Assembly (NCBI GenBank): GCA_021787505.1
Contig: JAJYLU010000132.1
Location: 1-5,988 of the forward strand
DNA: 5,988 nucleotides
Origin: Nitrospirota bacterium
Lineage (GTDB): Bacteria > Nitrospirota > Thermodesulfovibrionia > Thermodesulfovibrionales > UBA6898
Reading direction: 5' to 3'
Position numbers and translations under genes: made by a program. The number at the start of each line of letters is the position of its first letter. Within the stretch, counting starts at the first letter, position 1. Below, piece after piece: positions 1 to 5,705 of the stretch. The notes below the pieces were generated by a model, which searched no databases, had not been told where the DNA came from, and saw only the letters and a program-made list of their open reading frames with translations.

Positions 1-369
1 TGCAAGCTGCTGGGTGAGCGTGCTGCCGCCTTCCTTGAGGCTGGCGTGGAGAACGTCCGTGACGACCGCCCTTGCGATCGCGATATAGTCTATCCCCTTG
101 TGCTTCCAGAACCTCGAGTCCTCGACCGCGACGATCGCGTTAATCATGTTCTTAGGCATGCTGTCGATAGGGACGAATATCCCCTTCTCCACCCTAAGCT
201 CACCGATCAGCACGTCGTCATCGGAATAGATCCTGGTGCCGACGGTCGGTTTATACTGCTTCAGCTCATTAATCGACGGTATCCCCTTTGCGATAGCCAC
301 ATAGCTCCCGGCGATGCTTCCGATGACAAGGGAGGCGAGTAAGAATATGAGGACAAACTTCACTTTCAT
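1..369 (-). CDS. mrcA: Penicillin-binding protein 1A-type class A PBP, N-terminal part (cut by window edge)
   Basis: First 123 residues of a bifunctional peptidoglycan synthase; the rest lies beyond base 1. Residues 4-21 form one hydrophobic segment right after MKVK, a signal anchor that would hold the enzyme in the inner membrane with its catalytic part in the periplasm. The glycosyltransferase family 51 domain then begins. The EDSRFWKHKGID motif is at 83-94, with E83 the expected catalytic glutamate that polymerises lipid II, and GGSTLTQQLA at 114-123 is the second family signature. The stretch around residues 44-80 (GTRIYSDDDVLIGEL, then FVPIDSMPKNMINAIVAVED) resembles PBP1A more than PBP1B. 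The transpeptidase domain is not in the window, so a monofunctional glycosyltransferase cannot be fully excluded. The ATG at 369 is chosen because it directly precedes the anchor; no convincing Shine-Dalgarno sits before it. It lies 51 bases after feoB and has its own promoter. Confidence 0.88.
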   Translation of the reverse strand, partial: MKVKFVLIFLLASLVIGSIAGSYVAIAKGIPSINELKQYKPTVGTRIYSDDDVLIGELRVEKGIFVPIDSMPKNMINAIVAVEDSRFWKHKGIDYIAIARAVVTDVLHASLKEGGSTLTQQLA

Positions 370-379
370 GCCAACTTTA

Positions 380-409
380 ATTATAAACCTGCCCTTGAAA
401 GACTGTCAA
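380..409 (-). promoter_or_regulatory. Strong sigma-70-type promoter for the PBP gene
   Basis: On the minus strand a perfect -35 TTGACA (409-404) is followed after 18 bases by a perfect -10 TATAAT (385-380). It lies wholly in the 51-base gap between the feoB stop and the PBP start, and points at the PBP gene. Transcription would be expected to begin near 373, only about 4 bases before the ATG at 369, so the message would be almost leaderless. The 18-base spacer is one longer than the optimum. The hexamers are seen directly; activity is inferred. Confidence 0.72.
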
Positions 410-420
410 AAGACACAGGG

Positions 421-2391
421 TCAGCCCAGCATATGCAGGAGGAGATTGACCCCCCCGCCGACCAGGAGCGCGAAGATCGTGATAAGGAAGAACATGAACA
501 GGGCTGTTTTCGCCCCCCGCTCCTTGACGATCATGAAGAAGCTCGCCAGACATGGGACGAAGAGCGTCAGCGTGATGATGCTCACTATGATCTGGTCGGG
601 CGTGAGGAGCCCCTGTTTAGAGAGTTGGAAGAGGCCTGCGGCGCCGTAATCTCTTCTGAGGAAGCCAAGTATGAAAACGCTCGCGGTCTCCTGGGGGAGT
701 CCGAGAAATCCGACGACGACCGGCGACGCGGCCCGCTCGACCCATCCCAGGACCTTCAGTTTATCGAGCAGAAAAAGGACGAAGGTTCCGAGAATGAAGA
801 GCGGCACCGCTTCCTTAAGGTACCATTCGATCCTGCCGAGGGTCTTCATGAGTATGTTCCCGAGCCTTGGCAGCCTGATCGGCGGCAGTTCGAGGAAAAA
901 GTCGGCCTTTTCACCGGGCACGACTTTGGCGGCGATATACCCGGTAAGGACCAGGACCAGAAAGAGGGTTCCGATCCACCAGAGCGTGACTTTGATCGGA
1001 TAGGGTCCGAGCATACCCAGGATGACGCCGAGCTGCGCCGAGCAGGGGATTGCAAGGGCTATCAGAAACGTCGCAATTATCCGTTCCCGCTTTGTCTCGA
1101 GTATCCTTGTCGTCATTGCGGCCATCGTGCCGCACCCAAGCCCGAGCACCATAGGGAGGACCGCCTTGCCGTTTAGTCCTACCTTCGAAAAAGCGCTGTT
1201 GGTAAGGACCGCGATCCTCGGGAGGTACCCGCTGTCTTCCAGGAAGCCGAAGGCGATGAAGAATGTGGCCGTGATCGGGAGGATGATTGCTACGGCGTAA
1301 GTGACCGCCATCGTGAACATCCCATACTGTCCGACAAAGAAGTCCTGCAAAAAAGGAAAGGGGATGAGGTATCTGACGACTTTCTCTATCCCCGGGCTGA
1401 GGTATCTTCCGAATATCACCTGTTCGAAAAAGTTTACCAGCGTTCCCGCGCCGAACTTCCCCACGAACTCGTAAAAACAAAAGAGGACAAAGACGAGCCC
1501 GAAAATGCCCCAGAAAGGGTGCATCGTCCACTTTCCCAGCCACTGTGCGATCTGCCCGGCCTCTTTATCCGTCTGTTTCACAACGGTCCCGACAATTGCC
1601 TCCGACATCTCTATCCGCTTCCTCGCGATGATATTTGCGAGCGGTTCTTTCTGCTTCGCCTGTGCCTCGTCCCTGAGATCTTCGATCTCCTTGATCTTCC
1701 CGGCATCGAGGTTGGCGACGACCCAGCCGGTCATGCTGTCATCGCCGGAAAGGAGCATCAACGCCAGGGAGCGTTTCGAGATGTTCGCATCCGGCAGCAG
1801 GTCGGAGATGCGGGACGCGTATGCCTCCAAAAGCTCGCCATAATCAGTTTCGACCTTCGGTCTTCTCGGCGATAGCAGGGCCTCTTTGAGGTCGGAAATC
1901 CCTTTTCTCTGGGGCGCGACCGTGCCGACCACCCCGATACCGAGGATTTCTTCGAGCTTACCGTAGTCTATGTCAATTCCGCGGGCGGCCGCTTCGTCCT
2001 CCATGTTTAGCGTGAGGAGGCAGGGAAGGCCCATCTCCGCCAGCTGCAGCAGCAGCATGAGGGCACGCTTCAGGTTTTTCGAGTCGGCGACGAGCACCAC
2101 GTTCTCGGGTCTTTCGGCCAGCAGAATGTCCCGGGTGACGCGCTCGTCTTCGCTCATGGGGATGAAACTGTTTACCCCGGGGGAGTCGACGAGAAGGAAC
2201 TTCTTGCCGTCGAGAATGAGGTTGCCGTGGGAAACTTCGACGGTCGTGCCGGGGTAATTTGACACCGTTACGTACTTGCCGGTCAGCAGGCCGAAGATGA
2301 CGCTCTTGCCTACATTGGGGTTGCCGACAAGTACTATCCTCCCATATTTCTGTTTTCTTTTTTCTTCTTTTAAGACTGTTTTGTCCTGCAT
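421..2391 (-). CDS. feoB: Ferrous iron transporter FeoB
   Basis: FeoB is an inner-membrane Fe(II) uptake protein with a cytoplasmic GTPase. Seen in the 656 residues: G1 GNPNVGKS (23-30), a G2 threonine in NYPGTTVEV (45-53), G3 DSPG (69-72) and G4 NMED (129-132). A helical linker runs to about 285. The membrane part starts at HPFWGIFGLVF (291-301) and has roughly eight or nine hydrophobic segments. Family landmarks there are LEDSGYLPR (384-392), GLGCG (417-421), PCSAQLG (449-455), FLRRDYGAAGL (577-587) and LTLFVPCLASF (608-618), with C420 and C450 as the conserved gate cysteines. Canonical FeoB reads GCNVP and CSARLP at those two sites, so this is a variant type. At 656 residues it is shorter than the roughly 770 of E. 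coli FeoB, with no C-terminal extension. The start lies inside the end of fur (22-base overlap); an AGGGG about 12 bases upstream is a slightly distant ribosome site, so coupling to fur translation is likely. No feoA or feoC is visible. Confidence 0.95.
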   Translation of the reverse strand: MQDKTVLKEEKRKQKYGRIVLVGNPNVGKSVIFGLLTGKYVTVSNYPGTTVEVSHGNLILDGKKFLLVDSPGVNSFIPMSEDERVTRDILLAERPENVVLVADSKNLKRALMLLLQLAEMGLPCLLTLNMEDEAAARGIDIDYGKLEEILGIGVVGTVAPQRKGISDLKEALLSPRRPKVETDYGELLEAYASRISDLLPDANISKRSLALMLLSGDDSMTGWVVANLDAGKIKEIEDLRDEAQAKQKEPLANIIARKRIEMSEAIVGTVVKQTDKEAGQIAQWLGKWTMHPFWGIFGLVFVLFCFYEFVGKFGAGTLVNFFEQVIFGRYLSPGIEKVVRYLIPFPFLQDFFVGQYGMFTMAVTYAVAIILPITATFFIAFGFLEDSGYLPRIAVLTNSAFSKVGLNGKAVLPMVLGLGCGTMAAMTTRILETKRERIIATFLIALAIPCSAQLGVILGMLGPYPIKVTLWWIGTLFLVLVLTGYIAAKVVPGEKADFFLELPPIRLPRLGNILMKTLGRIEWYLKEAVPLFILGTFVLFLLDKLKVLGWVERAASPVVVGFLGLPQETASVFILGFLRRDYGAAGLFQLSKQGLLTPDQIIVSIITLTLFVPCLASFFMIVKERGAKTALFMFFLITIFALLVGGGVNLLLHMLG

Positions 2392-2801
2392 TTTTTGCAG
2401 TGGCCCCTTATCTCGAGTGTATGAGTGGATCCGGCAAAGCTGTTCTCCGCGCAGATCTCGTCCTGAAGGTTTTCAAGTTTTTCGGAGTAGAATTCTATGA
2501 TCTCCCCGCAGGCGTCGCATATCATGTGGTCGTGGTGGGAGTGGCCGTAGGTATGTTCATAGATATTGCCCTTCTCCGTCCTGGTGACTTTTTTGACCAG
2601 CCCGCACTCCACGAGAAGGCTTAGCGTCCTGTAGACGGAGGCGCGAGAGGCTTTCGAACCTGCATTTTTTATCCGTAAATAGAGATATTCGGGCTCGAAA
2701 TGACCGTGAAATGAGAAAACCTCGCTCAGGACCGCTATCCGCTCTTTGGTGGGTTTGAGGCCCTTTTCTCCGAGAAAATTCCGGAAGATCTTATTTTCCA
2801 T
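2370..2801 (-). CDS. fur: Fur-family metal-responsive transcriptional regulator
   Basis: A 143-residue Fur-type repressor, full length for the family. The N-terminal winged helix includes GLKPTKERIAVLSEVF (14-29) and the recognition-helix region ASRASVYRTLSLLVECGLV (51-69). The dimerisation and metal domain carries HHDHMICDACG (89-99), STHTLEIRGHC (125-135) and CKKC (135-138). H33, H89-H92 and H127 fit metal ligands, and the two CxxC pairs (C95/C98 and C135/C138) fit the structural zinc site. With iron bound, such proteins block promoters of iron-uptake genes, and it sits directly upstream of feoB. Fur is therefore the likeliest role, although PerR or Zur specificity cannot be excluded from sequence alone. 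The ATG at 2801 gives the standard N-terminus; only a weak purine-rich stretch (TTAGAG) precedes it. An A/T-rich palindrome overlaps its candidate promoter, which would allow autoregulation. Confidence 0.9.
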   Translation of the reverse strand: MENKIFRNFLGEKGLKPTKERIAVLSEVFSFHGHFEPEYLYLRIKNAGSKASRASVYRTLSLLVECGLVKKVTRTEKGNIYEHTYGHSHHDHMICDACGEIIEFYSEKLENLQDEICAENSFAGSTHTLEIRGHCKKCRTKQS

Positions 2802-2826
2802 CAGACTACTCTAACTGAAACTGAGA

Positions 2827-2842
2827 TTGAATTGCAATTTAA
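2827..2842. promoter_or_regulatory. A/T-rich palindrome, possible Fur-type operator
   Basis: The 16-base sequence TTGAATTGCAATTTAA is an inverted repeat with a perfect 10-base core (AATTGCAATT) and one mismatched base pair in each arm. It covers the predicted -10 and start region of the fur promoter, where a bound repressor would block transcription. It is not the classical 19-base Fur box: the centre falls between two bases and the GATAAT hexamers are absent. The operator role is inferred from position and symmetry. Confidence 0.4.
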
Positions 2843-2863
2843 CTGTTTAGAAACTGTTTACAA
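2836..2863 (-). promoter_or_regulatory. Candidate promoter for fur-feoB
   Basis: Reading the minus strand, TTGTAA (2863-2858) and TAAATT (2841-2836) are separated by 16 bases. Each matches four of six consensus positions. The predicted transcript start is near 2829, giving a leader of about 28 bases before the fur ATG. The match is modest. It is proposed because it is the best pair in the right place and coincides with a palindrome and phased repeats that could be operators. Confidence 0.35.
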
Positions 2864-2864
2864 A
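2841..2864 (+). repeat. Tandem 11-base direct repeat resembling a Pho box
   Basis: AACTGTTTA occurs at 2841-2849 and again at 2852-2860, exactly 11 bases apart. Read as CTGTTTA, GAAA, CTGTTTA, CAAA, it has the architecture of a PhoB site: 7-base CTGT-starting repeats separated by 4 A/T-rich bases. The PhoB consensus is CTGTCAT, so only CTGT and the spacing agree. Weaker AAnTG copies continue in phase at 2819, 2830 and 2863. It overlaps the candidate fur promoter. A winged-helix response regulator or multimeric Fur binding could both use such phasing. Confidence 0.4.
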
Positions 2865-2874
2865 GTGGATAACA

Positions 2875-2922
2875 TTTTTGCCGCCGGAGGCCGTCGCCGT
2901 GCGGTCCCCGGGGGCGGAAAAA
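2875..2922. repeat. GC-rich inverted repeat flanked by T5 and A5
   Basis: TTTTT (2875-2879) plus CCGCC (2881-2885) are complementary to GGCGG (2913-2917) plus AAAAA (2918-2922), with a single extra G at 2880 and about 27 bases between the arms. The T run precedes the stem on either strand and A follows it, which is the wrong order for an intrinsic terminator. Its role, if any, is unknown. It lies between the fur promoter region and the argG promoter and could simply insulate or bend the DNA. Confidence 0.4.
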
Positions 2923-2993
2923 GGCGCCGACGATACCTCTCAAAGGCCGCCCTAGCGCTCAGTTGACCGTGAATTAGCCGGCCGATCCATGAT

Positions 2994-3022
2994 TTTACAT
3001 TTTTTTGGTTTTATGCTATGGT
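2994..3022 (+). promoter_or_regulatory. Extended -10 promoter for the argG operon
   Basis: A -35 of TTTACA (2994-2999, five of six consensus) is followed after 17 bases by TATGGT (3017-3022, four of six), with TG at 3014-3015 giving the extended -10 form. Transcription should begin near 3029-3031, leaving a leader of about 72 bases. That leader contains a small hairpin, GCCAC (3044-3048) pairing with GTGGC (3055-3059), and then the ribosome site at 3087. No arginine-repressor box was recognised. Confidence 0.6.
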
Positions 3023-3086
3023 TAGGAATTGCGGCCCGGCCAGGCCACCGCTCTGTGGCGGATTCCGTATCGAATACTTTTCCTTC

Positions 3087-3091
3087 GGAGG
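3087..3091 (+). promoter_or_regulatory. Ribosome binding site of argG
   Basis: GGAGG, 10 bases before the ATG at 3102, decides the argG start in favour of the short form that matches the family N-terminus. Confidence 0.75.
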
Positions 3092-3101
3092 CTTACGACG
3101 A

Positions 3102-4304
3102 ATGGTCAATAAAATAGTGCTTGCATATTCCGGGGGTCTCGACACCTCGGTCGCGATAAAATGGCTCAAGGAGAAATATCGCGCTGAGGTGATCGCCTTT
3201 TGTGCCGATCTCGGACAGGGTGAAGACCTTAAGAAGGTAAAGCAGAAGGCATTGATGACCGGTGCCTCGAAGGTATACGTCGAGGACCTGAGGGAGGAGT
3301 TCGTCAAAGACTATATCTTCCCTATGCTCCGGGGCAACGCGGTATATGAGGGGTTTTATCTCCTCGGCACGTCCATCGCCAGGCCGCTCATCGCAAAGAG
3401 GCAGGTCGAAATAGCGGCAAAGGAAGGCGCCGCGGCGGTCGCCCACGGAGCGACCGGAAAGGGGAACGACCAGATCAGATTCGAACTGACGAGCTATGCG
3501 CTCAAACCGGAAATAAAGGTGATTGCTCCATGGCGCGAATGGTCGTTCGACTCGAGGAAGTCTCTTATCGATTATGCCGCCGCGCACGGCATACCGGTGA
3601 CCGCCACAAAGGCCAAACCCTTCAGCACGGACAGGAACATATTCCATATCAGTTACGAAGGCGGGATACTGGAGGACCCCTGGAAAGAGCCCCCGCCGGA
3701 CATGTACACCATGACTGTCCCGCTCGAGAAGACCCCTGCAAGGCCGGTGTACATCGAGGTGACATTTGAAAAAGGGGACCCTGTCGCGGTCAACGGAAAG
3801 AGGATGTCGCCCGCAAGACTTCTCGGGAAACTGAACGAGGCCGGCGGCAGACACGGCATAGGTCGGGTGGACATCGTCGAAAACAGGTTTGTCGGCATAA
3901 AGTCGAGGGGGGTGTATGAAACGCCCGGCGGTACGATTCTGCATATCGCCAGAAGGGCGGTCGAGTCGATCACTCTCGACAGGGAGGTGAAGCACCTTGT
4001 AGAGGCCTTGATGCCGAAGTACGCGGAACTGATCTACAACGGGTTCTGGTTTTCTCCGGAACGCATTGCCCTCCAGAGGATGATCGACGAGGTGCAGAAG
4101 GCGGTCAGCGGCACCGCGCGAATGAAGCTCTTCAAGGGCAACTGCCTGACCGTCGGCAGGAGGTCGCCGGACTCTCTTTACGATGCCAGACTCGCCACGT
4201 TCGAGGAAGAGGACGTGTATAATCAGAAAGACGCAGAGGGGTTCATAAAGCTGCATGCCCTCAGGCTTAAGGCGAACAAGTCACTCAGGAAGAGGCATGT
4301 CTGA
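3102..4304 (+). CDS. argG: Argininosuccinate synthase
   Basis: A cytoplasmic enzyme that joins citrulline and aspartate using ATP, giving argininosuccinate, AMP and pyrophosphate; it is the next-to-last step of arginine synthesis. The 400 residues equal the usual family length. Seen: the PP-loop AYSGGLDTS (8-16) of N-type ATP pyrophosphatases, the signature [14 protein letters not shown] (116-129) that binds citrulline and aspartate, and [20 protein letters not shown] (175-194). The C-terminal part (about 195-400) is the multimerisation domain. The start is the ATG at 3102: it gives the standard N-terminus [12 protein letters not shown] and has GGAGG at 3087-3091, 10 bases upstream. A longer in-frame start at 3018 is rejected because that ATG lies inside the promoter -10. 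The gene leads a plus-strand operon and its stop overlaps dprA by 8 bases. No other arginine genes are in the window. Confidence 0.97.
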   Translation: MVNKIVLAYSGGLDTSVAIKWLKEKYRAEVIAFCADLGQGEDLKKVKQKALMTGASKVYVEDLREEFVKDYIFPMLRGNAVYEGFYLLGTSIARPLIAKRQVEIAAKEGAAAVAHGATGKGNDQIRFELTSYALKPEIKVIAPWREWSFDSRKSLIDYAAAHGIPVTATKAKPFSTDRNIFHISYEGGILEDPWKEPPPDMYTMTVPLEKTPARPVYIEVTFEKGDPVAVNGKRMSPARLLGKLNEAGGRHGIGRVDIVENRFVGIKSRGVYETPGGTILHIARRAVESITLDREVKHLVEALMPKYAELIYNGFWFSPERIALQRMIDEVQKAVSGTARMKLFKGNCLTVGRRSPDSLYDARLATFEEEDVYNQKDAEGFIKLHALRLKANKSLRKRHV

Positions 4305-5385
4305 CATACGTTATTGGGTCGGCCTTTCCCTTGTCCCCGAAGTAGGCCCGGTTATATCGAGGAAACTGCTGTCGGAGATGGGAAGCCCCGAAAATATCTT
4401 CAGGGCCGGGCTGAAAGATCTTCAGGCGGTGAAGGGCCTCAGCAGGGAAAAGGCCGGGAACATAAGGAATTTCTCGCTCTGGGACAGCGTCGAAAAGATA
4501 GTGAAGATGACCGAAAAAAGCGGCACCAAGGTCGTCCGCTATCAGGATCCGTCTTATCCTGAAGTTCTGAAGGAGGTGGATGGCGCGCCGATCGTGCTGT
4601 ATATGAAGGGCGATTATATTCCGGAGGACAGGTACGGGATCGGCGTCGTCGGCTCCCGGAAACATACGGGCTACGGCGAAGCGGTCACACAGCGGATTTC
4701 CCGGGAGCTTGCCTCTTCGGGCTTTACGATCATCAGCGGCATGGCGAGGGGGATCGATACGCTCTCGCATAAAAGTGCGCTGCATGCCGGCGGCAGAACG
4801 ATTGCGGTCCTCGGCTCGGGGCTCGACGTCTTCTATCCCCCGGAAAACAGGGGCCTCATGGAGAAGATTGCGGCTTCCGGGTGTGTGCTGAGCGAATTCC
4901 CACCGGGCACCATGCCCCTGAAGGAACACTTCCCACGGAGGAACAGGCTGATCAGCGGGCTTTCCCTCGGCGTGCTGGTCGTCGAGGCGACAGCAGACAG
5001 CGGGTCGCTCATCACCGCGAATTACGCGCTCGAGCAAAACAAAGAAGTCTTTGCGGTCCCCGGCAATATCACGTCGCAAAATTCGGAAGGTACGAATGCA
5101 CTGATAAAGCAGGGTGCCAGGATGGTGCTGGGCGCATCGGATATTGTCGAGGAACTCGCCCCTGTGCTGAAGGGCTTTATAAAGAGAAGGGACGGACAGG
5201 TGACGGTGGAACTTTCGGAGGAGGAGCGCGCGGTCTGCCGCTTCCTGACAAGGGAGCCTAAGCATATAGACCTGCTCTCGAGGGAGAGCGGGCTGCCGGT
5301 CCATAAAATTCTTGACCTTCTGCTCGCACTGGAACTCAAGGACGTTGTCCGGCAGTCCGGCGGCAAGAGATTTTTTCTTTCATGA
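4297..5385 (+). CDS. dprA: DNA-processing protein DprA (Smf)
   Basis: A cytoplasmic single-strand DNA binder that protects incoming DNA and loads RecA during natural transformation. It is also kept in many bacteria not known to be competent. The 362 residues contain an N-terminal helix-hairpin-helix/SAM-like region (about 1-70). The extended Rossmann-fold core follows (about 80-285), with [10 protein letters not shown] (118-127), SGMARGID (147-154), GSGLD (173-177), FPPGTMP (201-207), [12 protein letters not shown] (212-223), [13 protein letters not shown] (235-247), FAVPG (252-256) and [10 protein letters not shown] (265-274). A C-terminal winged-helix segment (about 303-362) ends at GGKRFFLS, so the protein looks complete. 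The ATG at 4297 is chosen over an in-frame ATG at 4255 because it gives the usual short N-terminus and has AGGA at 4287-4290 at good spacing. It overlaps the argG stop by 8 bases, suggesting coupled translation. No com genes are visible, so competence cannot be inferred. Confidence 0.95.
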   Translation: MSDIRYWVGLSLVPEVGPVISRKLLSEMGSPENIFRAGLKDLQAVKGLSREKAGNIRNFSLWDSVEKIVKMTEKSGTKVVRYQDPSYPEVLKEVDGAPIVLYMKGDYIPEDRYGIGVVGSRKHTGYGEAVTQRISRELASSGFTIISGMARGIDTLSHKSALHAGGRTIAVLGSGLDVFYPPENRGLMEKIAASGCVLSEFPPGTMPLKEHFPRRNRLISGLSLGVLVVEATADSGSLITANYALEQNKEVFAVPGNITSQNSEGTNALIKQGARMVLGASDIVEELAPVLKGFIKRRDGQVTVELSEEERAVCRFLTREPKHIDLLSRESGLPVHKILDLLLALELKDVVRQSGGKRFFLS

Positions 5386-5390
5386 GGTGA
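5384..5390 (+). promoter_or_regulatory. Ribosome binding site with ambiguous start spacing
   Basis: GAGGTGA overlaps the dprA stop codon and matches the anti-Shine-Dalgarno over all 7 bases. It leaves no spacer before ATG 5391, while TTG 5394 in the same frame gets a more usual distance. Initiation may occur at either. Confidence 0.6.
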
Positions 5391-5678
5391 ATGTTGTCCA
5401 AAAAACTGATAAAAATGCTGAAGATGATTACTAAGGATCTGAAAGATGCGGAGTTCTATTCCGAAGAGATCCTTGATAATATCAATTATGACGAGCCTGA
5501 CCTTGTCGATATCAGTGAGGAACTCGCGGTGCTGGAGTCCTCCGAAAGTCTCGACGAGGACGAGCTCGACATCCTGAAGTCGCTTCTGGTCTATATATTG
5601 TTGAAGAAAAGTTCGTTCGAAAAAGAAGAGATCTATTCTCTGGTATTCGGCGGAGGAAAGAGGGTAGTATGGAATTGA
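5391..5678 (+). CDS. Small acidic protein of unknown function between dprA and topA
   Basis: I do not recognise a family. The 95 residues have a basic, probably helical N-terminus (MLSKKLIKMLKMITKDLKD), a strongly acidic middle (about 20-60, with YDEPDLVD and LDEDELD), a hydrophobic stretch LKSLLVYILL (62-71) too short and charged around to be a clear membrane segment, and a GGGKR tail near the end. No signal peptide or cysteine pair is seen. The gene is credible because it fits tightly between dprA (5-base gap) and topA (27-base gap) and has a ribosome site. GAGGTGA (5384-5390) complements the 16S tail over 7 bases but touches the ATG at 5391, so the TTG at 5394 may be the better start. Some bacteria carry a DUF494/Smg gene near dprA and topA; this protein is shorter and shows no likeness I can confirm. 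Confidence 0.72.
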   Translation: MLSKKLIKMLKMITKDLKDAEFYSEEILDNINYDEPDLVDISEELAVLESSESLDEDELDILKSLLVYILLKKSSFEKEEIYSLVFGGGKRVVWN

Positions 5679-5693
5679 TAACACGCTGCAGTC

Positions 5694-5700
5694 AGGAGGT
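5694..5700 (+). promoter_or_regulatory. Ribosome binding site of topA
   Basis: AGGAGGT, 5 bases before the ATG at 5706; the strongest Shine-Dalgarno in the window, fixing the topA start. Confidence 0.85.
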
Positions 5701-5705
5701 CGGTA

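Noticed and set aside
46..342. 98-codon plus-strand open frame opposite the PBP gene
   Set aside because: It lies fully within the PBP coding region on the opposite strand, where GT51 motifs are clear.
370..420. Intrinsic terminator after feoB
   Set aside because: No stable stem followed by a T run is present; the gap is filled by promoter elements instead.
433..1176. 247-codon plus-strand open frame opposite feoB
   Set aside because: Its highly charged Asp, Glu and Arg composition is what the antisense of membrane-protein codons gives; feoB on the other strand is unmistakable.
2391..2396. A6 run (minus strand) at the fur-feoB junction as a frameshift site making a Fur-FeoB fusion
   Set aside because: feoB has its own ATG and a complete N-terminus there, the slip site is weak, and a 22-base overlap is sufficiently explained by translational coupling.
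2875..2922. Intrinsic terminator for either divergent unit
   Set aside because: The T run precedes rather than follows the stem on both strands.
3018..3101. 28-residue N-terminal extension of ArgG
   Set aside because: The start codon falls in the promoter -10, the residues do not resemble the family, and a good ribosome site serves 3102.
3093..4256. 387-codon open frame on the minus strand opposite argG
   Set aside because: It mirrors the argG codons, has no family likeness, is rich in Arg, Pro and His as expected of antisense frames in GC-rich genes, and argG is certain.
4255..4296. 14-residue N-terminal extension of DprA
   Set aside because: It would sit deep inside argG with no ribosome site; the ATG at 4297 has one and fits the family.
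4285..5304. 339-codon open frame on the minus strand opposite dprA
   Set aside because: An antisense shadow of dprA with low-complexity, Arg-rich composition and no motif or plausible ribosome site.
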